From positions 40,875 through 104,874 of the forward strand of contig NZ_CBFIIK010000002.1 of assembly GCF_965662675.1 (NCBI RefSeq): a stretch of DNA of 64,000 bases, given 5' to 3'. Below the pieces are notes generated by a model. That model saw nothing but the letters and a program-made list of their open reading frames with translations, was not told the DNA's origin and did no database searches. Origin of the DNA: Roseicyclus sp965662675 (GTDB lineage Bacteria; Pseudomonadota; Alphaproteobacteria; Rhodobacterales; Rhodobacteraceae). How positions within the stretch are numbered: position 1 is the stretch's first letter; each line of letters starts with the position of its first letter. This document shows, piece by piece, positions 8,999 through 17,028 of this stretch. Both the position numbers and the translations under genes were made by a program.

Positions 8999-9501
8999 CA
9001 GCGCGCCCTTTTCCCTGCCCGTTTGAGCAACATCTCGCGCTTGGTGCGCGACAGCCGGTCGACATACATCCGTCCCGCCAGATGGTCGATCTGGTGCTGC
9101 ACCGATGTCGCCCAAAGCCCGGTGAAATCCTGCCTGACGCGAAGCCCGTGATGATCGGTGAAAGCCACGGTCACTTGCGCGGGCCGCGTGACCTTGGCCC
9201 AGACGCCGGGCAGGTTGGGACTTGCTTCCTCGTGGTCGTTCGTGGCGTCGGAGGCCGCGATGATCTCGGGGTCGGCCATGCGGATGGCTTGGCCGCGCGT
9301 GTCGCTGGCATCGACCACGGCGAGGCGCAGCATCACGCCGATCTGCGGCGCGGCAAGGCCCACACCCGGCATTGCCTCCATCGTTTCGATCATATCGGCC
9401 CAGATGGTGCGGATCTCGTCGGTAATCACACCCACATCTGCCGCCGGCGTCCGCAAGCGCGGGTCGGGCCACATCACGAAATCGCGTCGGACCCCGCTCA
9501 C
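8998..9501 (-). CDS. peptide deformylase-like protein with degenerate active site
   Basis: This 167-residue protein aligns along its whole length with peptide deformylase. Motif 1, GVGLAAPQ, is intact at 46-53. Motif 2, normally EGCLS with the metal-binding cysteine, reads EASPN at 92-96, so Cys is Ser94. Motif 3, normally QHExDH, reads QHQIDH at 135-140, so the catalytic Glu is Gln137. Both histidines remain. Loss of a metal ligand and the general base makes classical deformylase activity unlikely. It sits between true def and fmt, with ATGA overlap upstream and TGATG overlap downstream, so it is made in step with both. Confidence 0.9.
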   Translation of the reverse strand: MSGVRRDFVMWPDPRLRTPAADVGVITDEIRTIWADMIETMEAMPGVGLAAPQIGVMLRLAVVDASDTRGQAIRMADPEIIAASDATNDHEEASPNLPGVWAKVTRPAQVTVAFTDHHGLRVRQDFTGLWATSVQHQIDHLAGRMYVDRLSRTKREMLLKRAGKRAR

Positions 9502-10022
9502 GCCTTTTCCCGCGCGCGATCTTTCTTGAGCTTGACCATTTTGCGGGTGATCAGTTGGCGCCGCAGCGGGGTCAGGTAATCGATGAAGAGAACCCCGTTC
9601 AGATGGTCGATCTCATGCTGCAGGCAGGTCGCCCAAAGCCCCTCGAATGTCTCTTGCTGTTCGGCCCCGTTGCGGTCGATCCAACGCGCCGTGACAGCGG
9701 CGGGGCGTTCGACATCGGCATAGATGTCCGGGATCGAAAGGCAGCCTTCCTCATAGGTGCTGCGCTCATCGCTTTCGGCGATAATCTCGGGGTTGAACAT
9801 GGCCAAGGGGCGGGGTGCCTCGCCCTCGGCCTTGACGCAATCCATGACGATCAGCCTTGTGTCGACACCGATCTGGGGCGCGGCAAGACCGATACCCGGT
9901 GCGCCATACATGGTTTCCAGCATGTCATCGGCAAGCTGGCGCAGATCATCCGACATATCGGGGATCGGCGGGGCAAGCTTTTTCAGCCGCGGGTCGGGAT
10001 GGATCAGGATCGGGCGCTTCAT
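9498..10022 (-). CDS. def: peptide deformylase
   Basis: This 174-residue metalloenzyme removes the N-formyl group from nascent proteins. All three motifs are intact: GIGLAAPQ at 43-50, EGCLS at 92-96 with ligand Cys94, and QHEIDH at 135-140 with catalytic Glu137. The basic C terminus (KMVKLKKDRAREKA) fits docking at the ribosome exit tunnel. It is the first gene of a minus-strand operon def - def-like - fmt - membrane protein, and its stop overlaps the next start (ATGA). The start MKRPILIHPDPRL is standard. Confidence 0.97.
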   Translation of the reverse strand: MKRPILIHPDPRLKKLAPPIPDMSDDLRQLADDMLETMYGAPGIGLAAPQIGVDTRLIVMDCVKAEGEAPRPLAMFNPEIIAESDERSTYEEGCLSIPDIYADVERPAAVTARWIDRNGAEQQETFEGLWATCLQHEIDHLNGVLFIDYLTPLRRQLITRKMVKLKKDRAREKA

Positions 10023-10135
10023 GGGCGTTCATTTAGGTCAAGCGGGCGCGCGCCGCAATAAGCGCGACCATGGGCTTGCGCCCACAGCCTGCTGGGGTAG
10101 CGTGGCGGCGTGCAAATCTGACGGAGTCAGCCCCC

Positions 10136-11305
10136 ATGTCATTCGACGAAATCATCGATCGCCGCGGCACCCATTGCGTGAAGTGGGACAAGATGGAGGC
10201 ACTCTACGGCGTCAGCCCCGATGAGGGGATCGCCATGTGGGTGGCGGATATGGAATTTCGCCCCCCTGCCTGTGTGCAAGACGCGCTACAGGCGATGCTG
10301 GATCACGGGGTCTATGGCTATTTCGGCGATGAAAGCGCCTATCTGGCCGCGATCTGCTGGTGGATGGAAAACCGCCATGGCTGGCGCGTCGATCCGGCGG
10401 CGATCTTCACCACGCATGGTCTGGTGAACGGCACTGCGATGTGCGTCGATGCCTTCACCGCGCCGGGCGACGGGGTGGTGCTGTTCACGCCGGTCTATCA
10501 CGCCTTTGCCCGCGTGATCCGCGCGGCGGGCCGCGATGTGGTGCAATGCGCCATGCCGGTGGTGGATGGGCAATACACCCTCGATTTCGATGCATGGGAC
10601 GCGCAGATGAAGGGGCATGAGAAGATGCTTGTGCTGTGCTCGCCCCACAACCCCGGTGGCCGTGTCTGGACGCGGGCAGAACTGGCGGGTGTCGCGGCAT
10701 TTGCCAAGCGTCACGATCTGATCCTTGTCTCGGACGAGATTCACCATGACCTGGTGATGCCGGGTCAGGTGCATACGCCCATGGCGCTGATCGAGGGGAT
10801 CGCCGACCGCTTGGTGATGATGACGGCGGCGACCAAGACCTTCAACATCGCGGGTGCGCATGTGGGCAATGTGATCATCCATGACGCGGGCCTGCGCGCG
10901 AAATTCGCGGGTCGGATGGCGGCGCTGGGCCTGTCGCCCAATTCCTTTGGCCTGTTCATGGTGACCGCCGCCTATTCGCCCGAGGGGGCGGCATGGGTCG
11001 ATCGTGTCTGCGCATATCTGGCTGAGAATGCTCGGATTTTCGACGAAGGGATCAATGCGATCCCAGGGCTTCGGTCGATGGCGCTGCAATCGACCTATCT
11101 GGCATGGGTCGATTTCGCGGGCACCGGCATGGGACGGGAGGAGTTCACCGCCCGCGTCGAGAAAGGGGCCAAGATCGCGGTCAATCATGGGCCGAGCTTT
11201 GGTTTGGGTGGCGACAGCTACCTGCGGTTCAACATCGCCGCCCCGCGCAGCGTGATCACGGATGCGGTGGCGCGGATGCAGGCGGCGTTTGCCGATCTGC
11301 AATAA
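10136..11305 (+). CDS. PatB/MalY-type PLP-dependent C-S lyase or aminotransferase
   Basis: This 389-residue fold-type I PLP enzyme has MWVADMEFRPP near the N terminus, CSPHNPGGRVW for cofactor binding, SDEIHHDLV with the PLP aspartate, and TAATKTFNIAGAHVGN holding the Schiff-base lysine. This set identifies the MalY/PatB group, whose members cleave cystathionine-type C-S bonds; substrate choice cannot be read here. GGAG at 10122 supports the ATG at 10136. It diverges from the def operon and lies before mcl1 on the same strand, with 111 bases between. Confidence 0.9.
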   Translation: MSFDEIIDRRGTHCVKWDKMEALYGVSPDEGIAMWVADMEFRPPACVQDALQAMLDHGVYGYFGDESAYLAAICWWMENRHGWRVDPAAIFTTHGLVNGTAMCVDAFTAPGDGVVLFTPVYHAFARVIRAAGRDVVQCAMPVVDGQYTLDFDAWDAQMKGHEKMLVLCSPHNPGGRVWTRAELAGVAAFAKRHDLILVSDEIHHDLVMPGQVHTPMALIEGIADRLVMMTAATKTFNIAGAHVGNVIIHDAGLRAKFAGRMAALGLSPNSFGLFMVTAAYSPEGAAWVDRVCAYLAENARIFDEGINAIPGLRSMALQSTYLAWVDFAGTGMGREEFTARVEKGAKIAVNHGPSFGLGGDSYLRFNIAAPRSVITDAVARMQAAFADLQ

Positions 11306-11416
11306 GGCCTGTGCTTTCGAAGGGTCACGCCGCGCCGCAGCACTTGCATGCTGCAGCGCAATATCATATCCAGACCGGCGACAGAAACGAAACATCCTTG
11401 CGCAAGGAATCCGCCC

Positions 11417-12376
11417 ATGAGCTTCCGCCTTCAACCGACGCCCGTCGCCCGCCCGAATCGCTGCCAGCTGTTCGGCCCCGGCTCGCGCACGGCGCTGTTC
11501 GAGAAGATGGCGGCAAGTGCTGCGGATGTGATCAACCTCGACCTCGAGGATTCGGTCGCCCCCGATGACAAACCCACCGCGCGCGCGCATATCATCCAAG
11601 CCATCGGCGACATCGATTGGGGCACCAAGACCCTGTCGGTGCGGATCAACGGGCTGGACACGCCGTGGTGGTATCGCGATGTGGTGGACCTGTTGGAACA
11701 GGCGGGCGCGCGGCTTGACCAGATCATGATCCCCAAGGTGGGTTGTGCGGCGGATCTTTATGCCGTCGATGCGCTGGTCAGCGCGATCGAGGTGGCCAAG
11801 GGGCGCACCAAGCGCATCGGTTTCGAGGTGATCATCGAAAGCGCCGCGGGCATCAGCAACGTGGCCGAGATCGCCGCCGCCAGCCCGCGTCTGCAAGCGA
11901 TGAGCCTTGGGGCCGCCGATTTCGCGGCCTCGATGGGGATGCAGACCACCGGCATCGGCGGGACGCAGGAAAACTACTACATGCTCCACGAGGGCGCGCG
12001 GCATTATTCCGACCCGTGGCATTGGGCGCAGACCGCCATCGTCGCCGCTTGCCGCACCCATGGGGTGCTGCCCGTCGACGGCCCCTTTGGCGATTTCTCG
12101 GATGACGAGGGCTATCGCGCGCAGGCGCGGCGGTCGGCGACGCTGGGCATGGTCGGCAAATGGGCGATCCATCCCAAGCAGGTGGCGCTTGCCAACGAGG
12201 TCTTTACCCCCTCCGAGGCCGCGGTGACGGAGGCGCGCGAAATCCTCGCCGCGATGGAGGCCGCCAAGGCCGCAGGGCAGGGCGCCACCGTCTACAAGGG
12301 GCGGCTGGTCGACATCGCCTCGATCAAGCAGGCCGAGGTGATCGTGAAACAATCCGAGATGATCACGGGCGGCTGA
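11417..12376 (+). CDS. mcl1: L-malyl-CoA/beta-methylmalyl-CoA lyase
   Basis: This 319-residue protein is a HpcH/HpaI-family lyase whose sequence closely follows the Rhodobacter sphaeroides Mcl1 type. NRCQLFGPGSR, the catalytic region Arg76, Glu141 (VIIESAAG) and Asp168 (LGAADFAASMG), and IGGTQENYYMLHEG are in place. It cleaves beta-methylmalyl-CoA to glyoxylate and propionyl-CoA and handles malyl-CoA in the ethylmalonyl-CoA pathway. AAGGA at 11404 is the ribosome site and lies in a 14-base palindrome. The pathway enzyme Ccr is encoded at 54.9-56.2 kb. Confidence 0.95.
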   Translation: MSFRLQPTPVARPNRCQLFGPGSRTALFEKMAASAADVINLDLEDSVAPDDKPTARAHIIQAIGDIDWGTKTLSVRINGLDTPWWYRDVVDLLEQAGARLDQIMIPKVGCAADLYAVDALVSAIEVAKGRTKRIGFEVIIESAAGISNVAEIAAASPRLQAMSLGAADFAASMGMQTTGIGGTQENYYMLHEGARHYSDPWHWAQTAIVAACRTHGVLPVDGPFGDFSDDEGYRAQARRSATLGMVGKWAIHPKQVALANEVFTPSEAAVTEAREILAAMEAAKAAGQGATVYKGRLVDIASIKQAEVIVKQSEMITGG

Positions 12377-12452
12377 GGCCCGCGCCGTGGTTGCATCCGG
12401 CGCTTTGCCCGGCCATATACGGGCAAGGCTAGAGTGATTGGGTGCAAGGCGC

Positions 12453-13415
12453 ATGACGACCTATCTCGACTTCGAAAAACCGCTTGCCGAGATTGAAGGC
12501 AAGGCCGAGGAGTTGCGCGCAATGGCGCGCCAGAGCGAAGGAATGGATGTCGAGGCAGAGGCGGCCGCGCTGGATCGCAAGGCCGCAGAGATGCTGCGCG
12601 ATCTTTACAAATCGCTGACGCCTTGGCGCAAATGCCAAGTGGCCCGTCACCCCGACCGCCCGCATTGCCGCGACTATATCAGTGCATTGTTCACCGAATA
12701 CACGCCACTGGCCGGCGATAGGAATTTCGCCGATGACCATGCCGTGATGGGCGGGCTTGCGCGGTTTCAAGATCGCCCTGTCGTGGTGATCGGCCATGAA
12801 AAAGGCCATGACACCAAGACGCGCATCGAACGCAATTTCGGCATGGCCCGCCCAGAGGGATATCGCAAGGCGGTGCGCTTGATGGATATGGCCGACCGTT
12901 TCAACCTGCCGGTCATCACGCTGGTCGATACGCCCGGCGCCTATCCCGGCAAGGGCGCGGAGGAGCGTGGCCAATCCGAGGCGATCGCGCGCTCGACCGA
13001 GAAATGCCTGCAAATCGGTGTGCCACTCATCTCGATCATCATCGGTGAGGGTGGGTCGGGCGGTGCCGTCGCCTTTGCCACAGCCGATCGTCTGGCGATG
13101 TTGGAACATGCGATCTATTCGGTGATCTCGCCCGAAGGCTGTGCCTCGATCTTGTGGAAGGATTCCGAGAAGATGCGCGAGGCGGCCGAGGCGCTGCGCC
13201 TCACGGCGCAAGATCTCAACAAGTTGGGCGTCTGCGATCAGGTGATCAAGGAACCCTTGGGCGGTGCGCAGCGTGACAAACCCGCCACCATCGACGAGGT
13301 GGGCCGCGCAATCGCCCAGATGTTGGAACAACTGAGTGTAATTGACCGCAAGGCGTTGATCGCCGGGCGTCGGCGCAAGTATCTGGATATGGGCGCCAAG
13401 GGTCTGGCCGCGTGA
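12453..13415 (+). CDS. accA: acetyl-CoA carboxylase carboxyltransferase alpha subunit
   Basis: This 320-residue protein begins TYLDFEKPLAEIEGKAEELR and contains VDTPGAYPGKGAEERGQ and IGEGGSGGAVAFATAD, the carboxybiotin-binding signatures of AccA. With AccD it transfers carboxyl from biotin to acetyl-CoA to form malonyl-CoA, the first committed step of fatty-acid synthesis. The downstream CIA30 gene starts with a GTG that overlaps its TGA stop, so the two are translationally coupled. accD is not in the window. Confidence 0.97.
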   Translation: MTTYLDFEKPLAEIEGKAEELRAMARQSEGMDVEAEAAALDRKAAEMLRDLYKSLTPWRKCQVARHPDRPHCRDYISALFTEYTPLAGDRNFADDHAVMGGLARFQDRPVVVIGHEKGHDTKTRIERNFGMARPEGYRKAVRLMDMADRFNLPVITLVDTPGAYPGKGAEERGQSEAIARSTEKCLQIGVPLISIIIGEGGSGGAVAFATADRLAMLEHAIYSVISPEGCASILWKDSEKMREAAEALRLTAQDLNKLGVCDQVIKEPLGGAQRDKPATIDEVGRAIAQMLEQLSVIDRKALIAGRRRKYLDMGAKGLAA

Positions 13416-13945
13416 TCACCCGCCGCGCGGTTCTTGGGGCGGCGCTGTTTCTTGCCACCCCGCTCGGCGCAGGGCAGGAGGGTTTGCCCATGACACCAGC
13501 AGGCGATCTGGAATGGAGCTACCTGGCCGATACGGTCATGGGTGGGGTCAGCCAAGGCGGCGCGCAGATGGAAGCTGGTGCCTTGCGGCTGCGCGGAACG
13601 GTCTCGACCGCCAATCGCGGCGGTTTCATCCAAGCCCGCACCGAGCTGCCTACAGGGCTCTCCCCTGATGCCAGTGCCTTGCGTTTGCGGGTCAGGGGGA
13701 ATGGCGAGCGGTATTTCATGCATCTGCGGACCACCCGCACGCTTTTGCCGTGGCAATATTACCAGCAGGGCTTTGACACCGGGCCCGATTGGGCCGAGGT
13801 GACGCTGCCCTTGGCGGATTTTGCGGCTTCGGGCCGGATGATGGCGGGGCGGATCAAGCCCGAGGATATCCGGTCGATCGGGATCGTCGCCTATGGGCGC
13901 GATCATGTGGCGGATGTGTCTGTCGCAGCTTTGGGGGCTGTCTGA
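13412..13945 (+). CDS. CIA30-family protein with Tat-type signal peptide
   Basis: This 177-residue protein begins ITRRAVLGAALFLATPLGA, a twin-arginine or Sec-like signal, then carries the CIA30 pattern: WSYLADTVMGGVSQGG, STANRGGFIQAR, and a jelly-roll C half (ADFAASGRMMAGRIKPEDIRSIGIV). CIA30 domains were first described in complex I assembly factors; bacterial secreted versions have no settled role. The GTG start overlaps the accA stop. It is followed by a strong hairpin terminator at 13976. Confidence 0.8.
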   Translation: MITRRAVLGAALFLATPLGAGQEGLPMTPAGDLEWSYLADTVMGGVSQGGAQMEAGALRLRGTVSTANRGGFIQARTELPTGLSPDASALRLRVRGNGERYFMHLRTTRTLLPWQYYQQGFDTGPDWAEVTLPLADFAASGRMMAGRIKPEDIRSIGIVAYGRDHVADVSVAALGAV

Positions 13946-13975
13946 ACGAAGGGCTTGCCGCGCGGCCGGAGAGAT

Positions 13976-14000
13976 ACGAGGGGGCTGTCTGCCCCCTCGT
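13976..14000. terminator. strong hairpin after the accA-CIA30 unit
   Basis: ACGAGGGGGC (13976-13985) pairs perfectly with GCCCCCTCGT (13991-14000) around a 5-base loop TGTCT. It lies 31 bases past the CIA30 stop and 35 bases before the stop of the opposing rlmJ gene, so it can serve both directions. Confidence 0.7.
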
Positions 14001-14001
14001 G

Positions 14002-14031
14002 CTCCCCCGAGGATATTTGTGAAACGAAGAG
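14002..14031 (+). repeat. dispersed GGATATTT-GAAACGAAGA repeat, copy A
   Basis: The segment CCCCGAGGATATTTGTGAA followed by ACGAAGAGG matches, base for base apart from a few changes, the reverse complement of 50216-50251. Both copies lie between convergent genes, immediately beyond stop codons. The form agrees with short intergenic repeats that I recall as common in Rhodobacteraceae genomes; that recall is not verified here. Confidence 0.6.
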
Positions 14032-14034
14032 GGG

Positions 14035-14811
14035 TCAGAGCGCCGCGTAGAGCCGTGACAGGCGTGTCGCCTCGTCTTGTAGGGGGAAGGGCGGGTTCAG
14101 CACGAAGATGCCAGATCCGATCATGCCATGGCCCGGACGGGCGGGGGCAAAGCGGACTTCGTGGCTGAGCGCATCGGAGAAACGCATCCGCAGGGTCTGG
14201 GCCATGGCTGAATGGGCGTTGTTGGACAGAACCGGGTACCACAGCATCACCACCCCGACATTCCATTTCCGGTGCAGCTTGGCGATCAGGTCGGGGATGC
14301 GGTCATAATCGGTTTTGACCTCGTAGCTGGGGTCAATCAGCATCATGCCGCGCCGCGGATCGGGGGGCGTGCGCGAGAGCGCCATGGCCAGGCCGTCCTC
14401 TTGCAAAAGTTGCACATAGCGTTGTGGCATGGCTTCGCGCAGCGCCGCCACTTCGGCGGGGTGCAATTCGGCCAATGTCATGGTGTCGAAGCCGCGCAAG
14501 AGCGCGGCCGCGATCAGTGGCGAGCCGGGATATGCCGCGGGTCCATGCTCGGCCGTCACCATTGCGCGGGCGCGGGCATAGGGGTGATCGGGTGTGAACC
14601 AGTCGGCAACGCGGCCGATCCCTTGGGCCGCCTCGCCGGTTTTCAGCGCCTCGGACCCGTCGAGTTTGTAGAGCCCGCGTCCGGCATGGGTTTCGAAATA
14701 GCTCAGCGCCTTGTCCTTGCGGGTCAGATGGTCGAGGGCAGAGGCTAAAAGCGCATGCTTGTGCACATCGGCAAGATTGCCCGCATGATAGGCATGTTGA
14801 TATGACAGCAT
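14035..14811 (-). CDS. rlmJ: 23S rRNA (adenine(2030)-N6)-methyltransferase
   Basis: This 258-residue protein begins LSYQHAYHAGNLADVHKHALL, the RlmJ signature, then SYFETHAGRGLYKL for S-adenosylmethionine binding, and carries GMMLIDPSYEVKTDY with the DPPY-like catalytic motif (here DPSY). RlmJ methylates A2030 of 23S rRNA in E. coli. A PPOX-fold gene ends 3 bases upstream of its start codon, so it is probably the last gene of the ftsE-ftsX-plsC-PPOX-rlmJ run. Confidence 0.94.
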   Translation of the reverse strand: MLSYQHAYHAGNLADVHKHALLASALDHLTRKDKALSYFETHAGRGLYKLDGSEALKTGEAAQGIGRVADWFTPDHPYARARAMVTAEHGPAAYPGSPLIAAALLRGFDTMTLAELHPAEVAALREAMPQRYVQLLQEDGLAMALSRTPPDPRRGMMLIDPSYEVKTDYDRIPDLIAKLHRKWNVGVVMLWYPVLSNNAHSAMAQTLRMRFSDALSHEVRFAPARPGHGMIGSGIFVLNPPFPLQDEATRLSRLYAAL

Positions 14812-14814
14812 CGT

Positions 14815-15417
14815 CTACCACATCCGCTTTTGCGCATCGCCCGGATTGGTCAGATCATAGCCTTGCGCGTCGAACTCATGGTCCATTTCCTTGAGGAATT
14901 GACCAGCCGTCGGCAAGTCGGTTGGGGCCTGCACATCAGACCAAAGGCCTGCGCGCATGATCGCCTTGGCGCATTGGAAATAGATCTCGTCCACGGTGAA
15001 GATGATGACCAGCTTGGGGTGGTTGCCGCCTTGTGTGAATGTTTCGGTGATGGCCGGGTCATCGGTCAGAACCGCATGGGCCTTGACGCGCACCACATTA
15101 CTGGAGCCTGCGACCATGAACATCAGCGATACCCGCCCATCGGCCACGATATTGCGCAAGCAATCGAGCCGATTGTTGCCACGCCAATCGGGCATCCAGA
15201 GGGTTTGGTCGTCGATGATGCGCACGACCGGGCCGTCATCGCCCCTTGGGCTGGCATCAGTGCTATCGGGTCCGGCGGTGGACAACACACAAAAGCGCGA
15301 CGCCGCGATCCAGTCGCGATAAAGCGGCGTCAGCGAGCGTGCGACCTTGGCGACCGACAAAGGGCTGGGGCGGTCGTAAAGCGCCTCAAGTTCCACGATG
15401 TCGTCAATGATCCGCAT
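14815..15417 (-). CDS. pyridoxamine 5'-phosphate oxidase-fold flavoprotein
   Basis: This 200-residue protein has the split-barrel FMN-binding pattern: ASRFCVLSTAGPDSTDASPRGDDG, WMPDWRGNNRLDCLRNIVADGRVSL and FQCAKAIMRAGLW. This matches the group annotated as MSMEG_1061-like PPOX proteins, which bind FMN or F420; the substrate is unknown. The ATG at 15417 lies inside the plsC 3' end (14-base overlap), indicating coupling. rlmJ follows 3 bases later. Confidence 0.85.
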   Translation of the reverse strand: MRIIDDIVELEALYDRPSPLSVAKVARSLTPLYRDWIAASRFCVLSTAGPDSTDASPRGDDGPVVRIIDDQTLWMPDWRGNNRLDCLRNIVADGRVSLMFMVAGSSNVVRVKAHAVLTDDPAITETFTQGGNHPKLVIIFTVDEIYFQCAKAIMRAGLWSDVQAPTDLPTAGQFLKEMDHEFDAQGYDLTNPGDAQKRMW

Positions 15418-16129
15418 GAAACCCCGCTTCCGCCATCAAGCGGTTGGATGTGGTTTCGACGTCATTTTCCAGTTTGCGCATGAATTCATCTCGCGCCAGC
15501 CCCGGTTCGATCCTGGGCAGGAACTCGACCACGGCGAGGCCCGGTTTGCGCAACAGGCTGTGGCGGGGCCAGAACAGGCCGACATTGGCTGCAACCGGCA
15601 CGCAGGGCTGGCCCAATTGCTCGTAGAGGGCCCCAGTGCCGACCTTGTAGGGGCGCGGAACCCCGGGGGCCACGCGCGTGCCTTGGGGGTAGATGATCAA
15701 TTGACCGCCCTGACGCCGGCCCGTTTTCACATCCGACAACATTTTGGAAATCGCCGCCCCGCGTTTGCCGCGATTGACTGGCACGCACCCGATGCGCAGC
15801 CCGTATTGGCCCAAGAGCGGGGCATACAGCAATTCGCGTTTCATGATGAACTTGCCGCGTGGTACGGCGTTGTAGATCATCAAGATGTCCAGAAAGCTCT
15901 GGTGTTTGGCGGCGATCATCACATCGTCGGTGGGGGGCGTGCCGCGCACCTCGCAGCGCAGGCCGGTCATCCAGCCCAGCGTCCAGATTACCCAGCGGCA
16001 ATAGGCATGGCATGCCGCATGCGCACCTGCAGGCGAGATCACCGCCCAAGGGAAATAGGCCAACGAGATGACCAGCATGGCGACATACATCTGGACGATG
16101 AAGGCCATGGAGCGCAGCAGTTGAATCAT
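15404..16129 (-). CDS. plsC: 1-acyl-sn-glycerol-3-phosphate acyltransferase
   Basis: This 241-residue membrane enzyme adds the second acyl chain to lysophosphatidic acid. A hydrophobic N terminus (residues 5-35) is followed by AAKHQSFLDILMIY, the HX4D catalytic motif, and by IIYPQGTRVAPG, motif III, where the usual FPEGTR is YPQGTR. The start at 16129 overlaps the ftsX stop (ATGA), placing it in the ftsE-ftsX transcript. This links membrane-lipid supply with division genes. Confidence 0.93.
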   Translation of the reverse strand: MIQLLRSMAFIVQMYVAMLVISLAYFPWAVISPAGAHAACHAYCRWVIWTLGWMTGLRCEVRGTPPTDDVMIAAKHQSFLDILMIYNAVPRGKFIMKRELLYAPLLGQYGLRIGCVPVNRGKRGAAISKMLSDVKTGRRQGGQLIIYPQGTRVAPGVPRPYKVGTGALYEQLGQPCVPVAANVGLFWPRHSLLRKPGLAVVEFLPRIEPGLARDEFMRKLENDVETTSNRLMAEAGFHADH

Positions 16130-17028
16130 CTCAGTCCCTTCAGGGTGCGGAAAGCCGCGATACGTGTTGCCCAGAAGGCCGTGACCGCGGCCAATGGCGG
16201 GATGGTGAGTGGCCAAAACCAAGCCGTTCCCTGAAAGCCGAGGCCCGTCAAAAACGCCCCCTCCTCGGCCGCGCGTGGCAATAGCGCGATAGCCAGCATG
16301 CCCAGTGCCGCACCGATCCCCGCCCCGGTCAGGGCGCGGTTGGTAAAGCGCCGCACGAAGGCGCGCACGATATAGCTGTCTTGGGCGCCAACAAGGCGCA
16401 TCACGCGCAACACCTGCACATTGGAGGCAAGCGCCGCCTGCGCCGCCAGCGTGATCATCGCCGCCGTCGCGCCAAGGATCAAGCTCAACGAAATCCAGCC
16501 CAGCATGCGCAGACGATCGGCGGCTGCAACCAAGGGGCGGCGCCAGCGCGTGTGATCGTCGAGAACCGCGCCCGGGGCCTCGGCGGCGAGGCGCTGGCGC
16601 AGCCCTGCGGCGTCGAAGCCCGTTCCATCCTCGATGATCTCGATCAGGCGTGGCACGGGCAGATCGGCAATGGGCAGATCGGGGCCGAACCAAGGCTCGA
16701 GCAAGGCGCGCTGTTCGTCATCCGACAAGGCGCGTGCCGCGGTCACGCCGGGGGTCTGGCTCAATACGGTCAGAATGGCGCGGGTCTGGATCTCGATCTG
16801 ATCGTCAGCGGCGGACAGGCGGATGGTGGCACTTTGCGCCAAGGCGGCCGACCAGCGATCGGCCAATCGCCCCGAGGCAAGAGACAAGGCCAGCGCAAAA
16901 ACGGCAAGAAAGGCCATCGCGGCCGAAACCGCCAGCGTCAGCCGCGCGGTCTGTCCGGTGCGTGGCACGATCCGGTCGGCCTGTGGGTCGCCTCGCAGCA
17001 AGTTCATCATGTTGGTCACGATGCTCAT
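16126..17028 (-). CDS. ftsX: cell division protein FtsX
   Basis: This 300-residue membrane component of FtsEX has a first helix at about 31-52, a periplasmic domain of about 110 residues, and three further helices near 172-198, 224-246 and 262-283. This four-helix layout with an extracellular loop is the FtsX pattern. In studied bacteria FtsEX regulates peptidoglycan hydrolases at the division site. Its start overlaps the ftsE stop by 4 bases (ATGA), and plsC follows with the same overlap. Confidence 0.93.
   Translation of the reverse strand: MSIVTNMMNLLRGDPQADRIVPRTGQTARLTLAVSAAMAFLAVFALALSLASGRLADRWSAALAQSATIRLSAADDQIEIQTRAILTVLSQTPGVTAARALSDDEQRALLEPWFGPDLPIADLPVPRLIEIIEDGTGFDAAGLRQRLAAEAPGAVLDDHTRWRRPLVAAADRLRMLGWISLSLILGATAAMITLAAQAALASNVQVLRVMRLVGAQDSYIVRAFVRRFTNRALTGAGIGAALGMLAIALLPRAAEEGAFLTGLGFQGTAWFWPLTIPPLAAVTAFWATRIAAFRTLKGLR

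Noticed and set aside
10286..12454. 722-codon minus-strand frame opposite patB-like and mcl1 genes
   Set aside because: Antisense shadow with His/Arg/Gly-rich composition and no recognisable domain.
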